From contig NZ_JAHTBN010000001.1 in NCBI RefSeq assembly GCF_019166065.1, forward strand, positions 434,001 to 498,000: a stretch of 64,000 nucleotides of DNA. Reading direction: 5' to 3'. Each line of letters starts with the position of its first letter. Position 1 is the first letter of the stretch. A model generated the notes under the pieces. That model saw nothing but the letters and a program-made list of their open reading frames with translations. It was not told where the DNA came from and did not search any database. A program made the translations under genes and the position numbers. Positions 36,920-45,148 of this stretch are shown here, one piece after another. The DNA is from Candidimonas humi (GTDB lineage: Bacteria > Pseudomonadota > Gammaproteobacteria > Burkholderiales > Burkholderiaceae_B).

Positions 36920-39367
36920 ATGCCACTACGCCCCGACGCCGCCCTGCCGCTGACCGCGGTCCTGGCCTTGTCTACCCTTGCCCCCGTTTATGCGCAGCAG
37001 GCGCGCCATGCCTATGACCTGCCGGCCGGCCCGCTGAGCGCCACGCTCAATACCATCGCCGAGATCAGCGGACGTCCGCTGGTTCTCGATCCCGCGCTGG
37101 TCAAGGGGCGCATGGCGCCTCGCGTCCAGGGTACGTTCGACGTCGAACAAGCGCTGGGCGCCGCACTCGCCGGCTCGGACCTGCAAGCTCGCACCACCAC
37201 CGGCGGCGCCTACACCATCGTGCGCCTGGAACCACAGTCCGGCGCCGCGATGCTCAGTCCGGTGCGGGTGCAGGGCGAACGCCTGAGCAGCGGCTATCGC
37301 CCTATTGCGGCAGCCTCGCCCAAATTCACCGCCCCGCTGCTGGACACCCCGCGCAGCATCACCGTAGTCCCCGAAGAAATCATCCGCGACACCGCATCCA
37401 CCTCGCTGCAGGACGTGCTGCGCACCACGCCGGGCATCACCTTCGCCGCCGGGGAAGGCGGCGTTCCGCTGGCCGACCGTCCGGTCATCCGCGGCTTCAA
37501 CTCCACCTCCAACATGCTGGTGGACGGCATGCGCGACATCGGCGCCCAGACACGCGAGGTTTTCGACGTGGAGCAAGTGGAGGTAAGCAAGGGCCCGGAC
37601 TCCGTGTATTTCGGGCGCGGCGGAGGCGGCGGCGGCATCAATCTGGTGAGCAAGATGCCCAAGCTGGACAATTTCGCCGAAGGAGAACTGGCGCTGGGAA
37701 CCGCCAACAATGTGCGCGAGACCGTCGACGGCAACTGGCGGCTGTCGGACACCGGCGCGCTGCGCCTGAACCTCATGCACGACCAAGGTAATGTGCCGGG
37801 CCGCGACAGCGCAGTGAATTTCGAGAAATGGGGCGTGGCGCCCTCGATTTCCTTCGGCCTGGGCACCGCCACGCGCGTCACGCTGAGCTACTACCACTTG
37901 CAGGACGACGGCATGCCCGATTACAGCATCCCGGTCGATCCGCGCAGCGGCGCACCGCTGGCGGGCGTGAGCCGCAGCAATTTCTATGGCCTGGCCGACC
38001 GCGACTTCCGCCATACTGATACCGACATCGGCACGCTGAGCCTGGAGCACGACCTGGCCGACACGCTGACGATCCGGAACACCACGCGCTACGGGGAATC
38101 CACCAACAGCTACGTCGCCACCGCTCCCAACGGCGCATCGCCCTTGTACGCCGAGATCAACATGCCGGGTACCCTGGCCGGCACCGTATTCCGCCAGGCC
38201 AAGAGCCAATGGACTCGCACCGATACCTTGGCCAACCAGACCGACCTGTACGGCAAGCTCAGTACCGGCTCGATCAAGCATTCATTCGATGTAGGGATGG
38301 AATTCAGCCACGAGAAATGGACCGTAGACGGCTGGACCGTGACCAGCAGCGACCCGAACGCGGCGGTGCAGACCGGCAGCGTGCCGCAGTGCCAGGCCTA
38401 TCCCGACCTGTGGCTGTCGCACGACTGCACCAGTCTGTACAACCCCGATCCGGACCAGGCATGGACGGGGACGGTAAGGCGCAACCACAATCCGACCTAT
38501 TACAAGACCGATACGCGGGCGCTGTACGCTTTCGACACCATCGAGCTCACGCCGCAATGGCTGGTCAACGCCGGCCTGCGCTGGGACAACTACGACACCC
38601 GCAGCATCAAGGGCGGCGCAACGCTGGCGCGCCAGAAGAACGACTTCGTCAACTATCAGTTGGGGCTGGTCTATAAACCCGTGCCCTACGGCAGCATCTA
38701 CGCGAGCCTGGGCACGGCCTCTACCCCCGCGGCGCTGGGCGGCAGCGACTACGACAAGGTCAGCGCCTCCAACGACAATCTGGAACCCGAACGCAGCACC
38801 ACGGTGGAAGTCGGCACCAAGTGGAATCTGCTGCATGACCGCTTGTCCCTGACCGCTGCGGTATTCAACACGCAGCGCAAGAACGCCAATATTCTTGTCG
38901 AGCCCGGAGTCTACGAGCAGGCCGGCGAAAGCCGGGTGCGCGGCTTCGAGCTGGGGGTCGGCGGCAGCCTGACCCCGAAATGGAAGGTGTACGGGGGGTA
39001 TACCTATCTCGACAGCGAGATCCAGAAAGGCGCCTATAACGACGATACCGTGGGCAAGCCCCTGCCCGACACGCCCAAGAACAGCTTCAGCCTATGGAGC
39101 ACCTACCAGACCACGCCCAAGCTCACGCTCGGGGCAGGCGCCTATTACGTCGGCAAGCGCTACGGCACCGCCTGCGGACGCGACTGCTACGCACCCGCCT
39201 ACTGGCGCTTCGACGCCATGGCCGGCTACGTCGTCAACAAGCATCTGCAACTGCGGCTCAATGTGCAGAACATGTTCGACCAGGTTTACTACACCAAGGT
39301 GCATTACTTCATGGGCGACCTGGGCCCGGGCCGCTCGGCCACCCTGACCGCCACGCTGAGCTACTGA
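36920..39367 (+). CDS. Transducing TonB-dependent siderophore receptor (BfrZ/FpvA-like)
   Basis: 815 residues. Signal peptide to about residue 25 (VYAQQ), then a secretin/TonB N-terminal signalling domain (about 28-105, YDLPAGPLSATLNTIAEISG), a plug (DTPRSITVVPEEII ... GPDSVYFGRGGGGGGINLVSK) and a barrel ending LTATLSY, with an aromatic last residue. The STN domain and the upstream sigma/FecR pair mark it as a transducer that switches on its own expression when ligand is bound. 131 nt separate it from the FecR-like gene, room for a sigma-dependent promoter. The ligand is unknown. Confidence 0.93.
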   Translation: MPLRPDAALPLTAVLALSTLAPVYAQQARHAYDLPAGPLSATLNTIAEISGRPLVLDPALVKGRMAPRVQGTFDVEQALGAALAGSDLQARTTTGGAYTIVRLEPQSGAAMLSPVRVQGERLSSGYRPIAAASPKFTAPLLDTPRSITVVPEEIIRDTASTSLQDVLRTTPGITFAAGEGGVPLADRPVIRGFNSTSNMLVDGMRDIGAQTREVFDVEQVEVSKGPDSVYFGRGGGGGGINLVSKMPKLDNFAEGELALGTANNVRETVDGNWRLSDTGALRLNLMHDQGNVPGRDSAVNFEKWGVAPSISFGLGTATRVTLSYYHLQDDGMPDYSIPVDPRSGAPLAGVSRSNFYGLADRDFRHTDTDIGTLSLEHDLADTLTIRNTTRYGESTNSYVATAPNGASPLYAEINMPGTLAGTVFRQAKSQWTRTDTLANQTDLYGKLSTGSIKHSFDVGMEFSHEKWTVDGWTVTSSDPNAAVQTGSVPQCQAYPDLWLSHDCTSLYNPDPDQAWTGTVRRNHNPTYYKTDTRALYAFDTIELTPQWLVNAGLRWDNYDTRSIKGGATLARQKNDFVNYQLGLVYKPVPYGSIYASLGTASTPAALGGSDYDKVSASNDNLEPERSTTVEVGTKWNLLHDRLSLTAAVFNTQRKNANILVEPGVYEQAGESRVRGFELGVGGSLTPKWKVYGGYTYLDSEIQKGAYNDDTVGKPLPDTPKNSFSLWSTYQTTPKLTLGAGAYYVGKRYGTACGRDCYAPAYWRFDAMAGYVVNKHLQLRLNVQNMFDQVYYTKVHYFMGDLGPGRSATLTATLSY

Positions 39368-39408
39368 ATGCGGGCCCCGCTCGCGTAGCGCCCGAAAGCC
39401 GAACCACC

Positions 39409-40533
39409 ATGCGCCACTCCAAGACCTGGATCGCCGTCCATCGCTGGACCAGCCTGATCTGCACAGCCTTCCTGCTGATGTTGTGCGTCACCGGCCTGCC
39501 TCTCATATTCCACGACGAGATCGATGCGCTCTCGGATCCTCCCGACACGGCGACGGCCGCTGCGGCGCTCGCGCATCCACTCGACCTGGATCAAGTGACT
39601 GCCCTGGTGCGCCGGCAATACCCAGGCCGGCGCATCCAGTTCGTGGTGTGGCTCGAACAGCCGCAGTTGTATCGCGTCGGCCTGAGCCGACCGCGCGGCG
39701 CGCACGGCGATGTCAAGCCGTTCGCAATCGTCGACGCCGCCCGCGGCGTCATCGTGCGCGAGGCGTGGAGCGAAAAAGACTGGCGCCACGGCAACTTCAT
39801 GTCGCTGCTGCTGGCCCTGCACACCGATATGCTGATGGGCCCGGCAGGCAAGCTGTTCCTGGGTGCGATGGGCATGCTGTTCCTGGCATCGCTGGTCTCG
39901 GGCACTGTGCTGTATGGCCCCTTCATGCGCAAGCTGCGCTTCGGCACCATACGCAAAGGGCGCGCACCGCGCCTGAAATGGCTGGACCTGCACAATCTTC
40001 TGGGCGTCGCGGCGCTGGCATGGATGCTGGTGGTGGGCGCCACCGGCGTCATGAACACGCTGGACGCACAAGTGTTCGGCGCGTGGCAGAAAAGCATCTA
40101 CTCCAGGCTCGACCTGGCGCAGCGCCCGCACCATGCCGGCAGTCCGGGCGCCTCGTTGCAGGCCGCCGTGGACGAAGCACGGCGCGCAATGCCCGACGGC
40201 GTAGTGAGTTTCGTGGCCTACCCTGGTTCGATGTTCGGCGGCCCGGCGCACTATGCCGTGTACATGCGCGGGAGCAGTCCGCTGACCTCGCGCCTGCTGC
40301 ATCCTGTGCTGGTGGACGCCACCGACGGCTCGGCGGCCGATGCCGGGCCTCCACCCTGGTACCTGTGGGCGCTGGAAGCCTCCAGGCCGCTGCATTTCGG
40401 CGACTACGGCGGGCTGGTGTTCAAGTTTCTGTGGGCGCTGCTGGACGTGTTCCTGATCGTGGTGCTGGCCAGCGGCTTGTATCTATGGTGGCAGCGCAGG
40501 CCGCAACGCCCCGGACGCACAGGCACGTACTGA
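39409..40533 (+). CDS. PepSY-associated inner-membrane protein (PiuB-like)
   Basis: 374 residues from ATG 39409. The family start WIAVHRWTSLICTAFLLMLCVTGLPL gives the first transmembrane helix; two more follow around residues 140-160 and 190-210, and a last helix lies near 340-365, with PepSY-type periplasmic segments between. Such proteins are often encoded next to siderophore receptors and are thought to be membrane ferric-siderophore reductases or export partners, but this is not proven. It starts 41 nt after the receptor stop and probably shares its promoter. Confidence 0.88.
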   Translation: MRHSKTWIAVHRWTSLICTAFLLMLCVTGLPLIFHDEIDALSDPPDTATAAAALAHPLDLDQVTALVRRQYPGRRIQFVVWLEQPQLYRVGLSRPRGAHGDVKPFAIVDAARGVIVREAWSEKDWRHGNFMSLLLALHTDMLMGPAGKLFLGAMGMLFLASLVSGTVLYGPFMRKLRFGTIRKGRAPRLKWLDLHNLLGVAALAWMLVVGATGVMNTLDAQVFGAWQKSIYSRLDLAQRPHHAGSPGASLQAAVDEARRAMPDGVVSFVAYPGSMFGGPAHYAVYMRGSSPLTSRLLHPVLVDATDGSAADAGPPPWYLWALEASRPLHFGDYGGLVFKFLWALLDVFLIVVLASGLYLWWQRRPQRPGRTGTY

Positions 40534-40640
40534 AGCGCGGCCGCGCGGGCCGGCGGCTTGCCATCAAAACAGGAAAGCGCGCATGCCTGCGGCGGCCCGG
40601 CCGGACACCGGACGCCGGGCAGCAAACGCAGGCAAGGCCG

Positions 40641-42596
40641 CTAGGCGCTGGGCTGGGCCTGGCGGCGCCGGCGCGCGCGCATGCGGCGATAGGTCTTCAG
40701 GTTGATCTGCCGCCGCAGGCGCCGGCCTTCCTTCAGGCGGCGCGCATGGGCCGAAAGCAGATCGCCGCGAGTCAGCATGCCCAGCAGCCGGGAGGTATCG
40801 GACTTGTCCACTACCAGCAGGCGGCCGACGTTTTCCATCACCATGTGGTCGGCCGCTTCGCGCAGGGTATGGTCCATGGTGATTACCACGGGCGGCCGCA
40901 CGATCAGCTCGCCCAGGGTGGCGGCAGGCGACCACTTGGGATCGAAGAAGGTGCGCCGGGTCAGCACCCCCAGCACATGCCCGGCCTGGTCGACGATGGG
41001 GTAGCCCTGGTGCTGGCCGGCCGGGCGGCCGCCGGCGATCCATTCGCGCACTTCGCCTATGGTCTGGTCGGCCCGCAGCGTCACCACGTCGTTTTCGCAG
41101 ACGTCGCTCACCAGCACGCGTTCGAGATAGTCGGCCTTGTATTCCGAGGGCACCCGCACCCCGCGGCGCGCGATCTTTTCCGTCATGATGGTGTTGCGCA
41201 TGAACACCGCCGAAACCAGGTAGGCGGCGGTACATGCGCCCAGCAGCGGCAGCAGGCCGGCGGGCTGGGCGGTGGTTTCGAAGGCGAAGACCACGGTGGT
41301 GATCAAGGCCCGCGACGCGCCGGCGAAAATCGCTGCCATGCCGACCAGCGCCGCGATGCGCGGATCCACGCCCATGGAAGGCAGGTAGTTCGCCAGCAGG
41401 ATGCCCATGATGGCGCCCAGCGCCCCGCCGATCGTGAACAAGGGCGCGAGCGTCCCGCCCGAGGTGCCGCTGCCCAGGCAGATGGACCAGGAAATGAATT
41501 TCATCACGCACAGATAGCCCAGGGCACCGAGCGCGAGACGGCCATTGAGGATGTCGTCGATATTGGTGTAGCCCACGCCCAGCGTGAGCGGCGCGAAGTA
41601 GCCGATCACGCCCACCACCACCGCGCCGATCGCGGGCCACCACATCCAGTGCACGGGCAGACGCTCGAAGGCGTCTTCGATGCCGTAGACGATATGCGTG
41701 ACCCCGACGCTGATCAGCCCGACGATGGCGCCTATCAGCACATAGGCTATCAGCGCCTCGCCGCCGGGCGCAGCCAGATGGCTCATGAGGAACACGGGGG
41801 TGGATCCCAGCAGCAGGTAGCGCACCCCCGTAGCGGCCACGCAGGCCAGTGCCACCGGTATCAGCGAACGCGCGCGCAGTTCGAACAGCAGCAGTTCCAC
41901 GGCCAGGGCCACCGCCGAGATCGGCGCCGAGAACACGGCCGCCATGCCTGCCGCCGCCCCCGCCGCCAGCAGCACCTTGCGCTCGCTGGCGGTGACCTTG
42001 AGCAGTTGCCCGATCAGCGAGCCGAGCGCGCCGCCTGTGGCGATGATGGGGCCTTCGGCACCGAACGGGCCGCCCGTGCCGATGACGATGGCCGAGGACA
42101 CGGGCTTCAAGAATGTGATGCGCGAGGGAATGCGCGATTCGTTGAGCAGCACCTGCTCCATGGCTTCGGGGATGCCGTGCCCGCGTATCGCCCGCGAACC
42201 CCAGCGCGCCATGAAACCGGCGATCAGCCCGCCCACTACGGGCACCAGGATCACCCACAGGCCCAGGTGGGGCACCGCATCGGCGGGCGAGGAAAACGCC
42301 GTCGACCAACGGCCATAGAAACTGAGATTGGTGATGAGGCCGATCAGCACCATCAGCACCTTGGCCACCACGGCCGCGGCCACGCCCAACAACAAGGAAA
42401 TACCGATGATGCGCAGCACGCGCCGGTCGATCAGCGTGGAACGCAGTGGCATGCGCGCCGCATCCAGGCTGAGACTCAGTTCGGGAGCGACCGGCAGGCC
42501 GTCCGTACTGCCCTCTTCGCGTACGCCGGTACGGGCTGCTTCGCTGGTATTGCCTGGGGTATTTATGGTCACGGACTTGCCAATACGTTTTTTCAT
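40641..42596 (-). CDS. ClC-family chloride channel/antiporter with C-terminal CBS pair
   Basis: 651 residues. About ten or more membrane helices with the three ClC anion-site signatures: GHGIPEAM (139-146), GPFGAEGPI with the gating Glu181, and GSGTSGGTLAPLF. Two CBS domains follow (about 460-620), which sense adenine nucleotides in related proteins. In the first motif the usual Ser (GSGIP) is His140, a change seen in part of the bacterial family that may alter selectivity. It converges on the PepSY gene and is divergent from a TonB receptor. Confidence 0.92.
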   Translation of the reverse strand: MKKRIGKSVTINTPGNTSEAARTGVREEGSTDGLPVAPELSLSLDAARMPLRSTLIDRRVLRIIGISLLLGVAAAVVAKVLMVLIGLITNLSFYGRWSTAFSSPADAVPHLGLWVILVPVVGGLIAGFMARWGSRAIRGHGIPEAMEQVLLNESRIPSRITFLKPVSSAIVIGTGGPFGAEGPIIATGGALGSLIGQLLKVTASERKVLLAAGAAAGMAAVFSAPISAVALAVELLLFELRARSLIPVALACVAATGVRYLLLGSTPVFLMSHLAAPGGEALIAYVLIGAIVGLISVGVTHIVYGIEDAFERLPVHWMWWPAIGAVVVGVIGYFAPLTLGVGYTNIDDILNGRLALGALGYLCVMKFISWSICLGSGTSGGTLAPLFTIGGALGAIMGILLANYLPSMGVDPRIAALVGMAAIFAGASRALITTVVFAFETTAQPAGLLPLLGACTAAYLVSAVFMRNTIMTEKIARRGVRVPSEYKADYLERVLVSDVCENDVVTLRADQTIGEVREWIAGGRPAGQHQGYPIVDQAGHVLGVLTRRTFFDPKWSPAATLGELIVRPPVVITMDHTLREAADHMVMENVGRLLVVDKSDTSRLLGMLTRGDLLSAHARRLKEGRRLRRQINLKTYRRMRARRRRQAQPSA

Positions 42597-42744
42597 GATA
42601 GCCGAACATTATGGCATGTTCGTCTTTAAGAAACCTGAAAGGCAGTATGCAAGCCTCTGTTTTTCAAGGCCATATTGCCACGGCGCCACAGTCGGGAGAA
42701 GCCGGCCGCCTCGGCATGCAGAAATTCCTGCATCAATCGATATT

Positions 42745-42763
42745 GAAAACGATTCTCATTGGC
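42745..42763 (+). promoter_or_regulatory. Fur-like box between the ClC gene and a TonB receptor
   Basis: 19 bp matching the Fur consensus at about 14 of 19 positions (core AACGATTCTCATT), 63 nt before the TTG start of the TonB receptor. Of the two divergent genes the receptor is the expected target. Confidence 0.65.
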
Positions 42764-42825
42764 ACTAATATTCTTGGTTTTCGCGGAAACCGATTTCCGC
42801 GCCCCCAGCCGAAGAGGAATCAAAG

Positions 42826-45051
42826 TTGAACATCGAAACGAGCGTTGAACAAGCGCCGCAAAAGCCGGCCCGAGGCCGCGCTGCCATGCGTGCGGGACAC
42901 GCCGGACACTGGGCACTGCTGCTGGCGCTGGGCGCCGGCATGCCGCTGTGCGCCACCGCCGCAGACCAGGCCGCAAGCTCGCCCGCCAATGACGCCGCGG
43001 CCACGGCAGGCACGGACGGCAAGGCCGTCACCCTGCTGCCGGCCGTAAACGTCCAGGGCTCGCGCGAGGACAGCATGCCGCTGCACTTGCGCGACAAGGT
43101 CGAAAGCGGCGCGCTGGGCGATCGCTCGCAATTGGAGACGCCGTTTTCCACCACCGTCGTGACCAGCACCGATCTGCAGGACCGGCAGGTAATGAAGCTG
43201 GGCGACGTGTTCGCCGCCGATGCCTCGGTGACCGACAACAGCGGAGCCTACACCAGTTGGGCCAGCTATATCACGGTGCGCGGCCTGCCCCTGGATTGGC
43301 AGAACGCCTATCGCATCGACGGCAAGCCCTTCCTCAGCTACGCCATCACCCTGCCTTACGAGCAGTTCCAGCAGATCGACCTGCTCAAGGGGTCTTCGGG
43401 CTTCATGTACGGTTTCGGCTCGCCCGGCGGCCTGGTCAACTATGTCACCAAGAAGCCCACGGACGAGCCCTTGCGCAGCCTGGACATCGGCTATCACTCC
43501 GACAATATCTGGAGCGAACATGCCGACATCGGCGGACGCGTGGGCAGCGACGGCGCCTTCGGCTACCGGCTCAACGCCACCCACGAAGAAGGCCGCACCT
43601 ATAACGACGGCTCGCTCTACCGCAACTCGTTCTCGCTGGCGCTGGACGCGCGCCTGACCGACAAGCTCACCTGGGATTTCGAATCCATATACCAGGACCG
43701 CAAGACCCGCGGCCAGGAGCCTTCTATTTACACCGGGCTGTACACCGCTTCCAGCCTGCCCTCGGTATTCCACGACACCGATCAGCGCCTGCTGGGCCCG
43801 GGCCAGCACCTGGATACGAACTTCCAGTTCTATTCCACGGGCCTGAAATACCAGATCGCGCCGGACTGGACCCTGAGCACCAACTTCAGCCACAGCACCG
43901 CCTCGCGCTTTCGCAACGAAGGCATTCTGTACCTGACCGATGCGGCCGGCGATTACGACGACTATCGCTCCGACACCAAGGAAGGCCACCAGTTCAACCA
44001 GTGGCAGGCCATGCTCGAAGGCAAGTTCGACACCGGCAGCATCAAGCACCACGTGGTCCTGGGCACCTCGTGGCAAAAGCAGGTCAACAACTACAGCGCC
44101 AACAGTTTTTACGACAAGATCGGCACCGGCTCGCTCTGGACACAAAATACCAATGCCTACTACAGCGGCGGCAACTACGGCGTGTACCAGGACAGCGACA
44201 TCGTGCAGCAGGCCCTGTTCGCCAGCGACACGATAGACCTGAGCGATCGCTGGTCGATACTGGGCGGCCTGCGCTACACCAACTACCGCCAGGAAAGCTA
44301 CACGCCCGCAGGCAGCAGCTCGGCGCGCTATGACAAGAACGGCGTGGTCACTCCGACCGTGGCCCTGATGTACAAGCTGCAGCCACGCACCATGCTGTAT
44401 GCCAGCTACATCGAGTCCCTGGAACAAGGGGCGACGGTGGACGACATCTACGCCAACGGCGGCCAGATGCTCAGCCCGCTGGTCAGCAAGCAATACGAGG
44501 TCGGCATCAAGACCGAGCAGCAGCGCTGGGCCGCCACCGCGGCGCTGTTCCGCATCGAGCGCGGCGCGCAATACGCCAATAGCAACAATGAGCTGGTCCA
44601 GAACGGCCTGTCCATTTATCAGGGCATGGAGCTGGGCGCCTCTGCGCTGCTGGGCTCGAACTGGCGCGTCGGCGGCAACGTGATGCTGCTGAAGGCGACC
44701 TATGACAAAGGCTCGAGCTACGACGGCCAGCGCGTCTCGGGCGCGCCGCGCTTCGTCGCCGCGGCCCAGGTTTCCTACAGCGTGCCTCAGGTCGAAGGCC
44801 TGAGCCTGCACGCCGACGCCAAGTACACCGGCAGCACCACGCTGCGCCCGGCGGGCGACCTGAAGCTGCCCTCGTACACCGTCTTCAACCTGGGCGCCAG
44901 CTACGACACGCGCATCGCGGGGCACGACACCACTTTCCGCGTGGCCGTGAACAACCTGGCCAACAAGGCCTACTGGGAATACCAGTACGACAACTACATC
45001 AAGCCGGGCGACCCGCGCAACATCAGCCTGAACGCGTCCGTCCGGTTCTGA
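42826..45051 (+). CDS. TonB-dependent outer-membrane receptor
   Basis: 741 residues. The start is probably TTG 42826, which has GAGGA 9 nt upstream; the next in-frame ATG at 42883 lacks a site but keeps the signal peptide. The hydrophobic core (about 28-42) leads to a cleavage site near TAADQ. Plug domain with TPFSTTVVTSTDL and GSSGFMYGFGSPGGLVNYVTK; barrel ending LNASVRF. No STN domain. A Fur-like box upstream suggests iron control. It resembles Bordetella Bfr-type receptors, but I cannot say which one. Converges on the double peptidase gene. Confidence 0.9.
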   Translation: MNIETSVEQAPQKPARGRAAMRAGHAGHWALLLALGAGMPLCATAADQAASSPANDAAATAGTDGKAVTLLPAVNVQGSREDSMPLHLRDKVESGALGDRSQLETPFSTTVVTSTDLQDRQVMKLGDVFAADASVTDNSGAYTSWASYITVRGLPLDWQNAYRIDGKPFLSYAITLPYEQFQQIDLLKGSSGFMYGFGSPGGLVNYVTKKPTDEPLRSLDIGYHSDNIWSEHADIGGRVGSDGAFGYRLNATHEEGRTYNDGSLYRNSFSLALDARLTDKLTWDFESIYQDRKTRGQEPSIYTGLYTASSLPSVFHDTDQRLLGPGQHLDTNFQFYSTGLKYQIAPDWTLSTNFSHSTASRFRNEGILYLTDAAGDYDDYRSDTKEGHQFNQWQAMLEGKFDTGSIKHHVVLGTSWQKQVNNYSANSFYDKIGTGSLWTQNTNAYYSGGNYGVYQDSDIVQQALFASDTIDLSDRWSILGGLRYTNYRQESYTPAGSSSARYDKNGVVTPTVALMYKLQPRTMLYASYIESLEQGATVDDIYANGGQMLSPLVSKQYEVGIKTEQQRWAATAALFRIERGAQYANSNNELVQNGLSIYQGMELGASALLGSNWRVGGNVMLLKATYDKGSSYDGQRVSGAPRFVAAAQVSYSVPQVEGLSLHADAKYTGSTTLRPAGDLKLPSYTVFNLGASYDTRIAGHDTTFRVAVNNLANKAYWEYQYDNYIKPGDPRNISLNASVRF

Positions 45052-45070
45052 GCGGAAGAACCGGCGGGCG

Positions 45071-45119
45071 GCAGCCGCGGGGGCCTGCGATATCGGCTCT
45101 TGCGGCTGCGCGCCCCCGC
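45071..45119. terminator. Possible shared hairpin between convergent genes
   Basis: In the 97-nt gap between the receptor and the peptidase genes two stems are possible: GCAGCCGC (45071-45078) with GCGGCTGC (45102-45109), and GCGGGGGC (45077-45084) with GCCCCCGC (45112-45119). They exclude each other. There is no strong T-run, so this is only a candidate bidirectional 3' structure. Confidence 0.35.
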
Positions 45120-45148
45120 CCTGCTGTTCTCCTGGACAGCCAGGCCGT

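Noticed and set aside
36920-39367. Heme receptor (BhuR-like) for the sigma-linked receptor
   Set aside because: The FRAP and NPNL motifs of heme receptors are not seen; the plug and barrel fit siderophore receptors.
39483-42629. A 1048-codon plus-strand frame through the PepSY and ClC genes
   Set aside because: Shadow of two well-supported genes; no recognisable domain.
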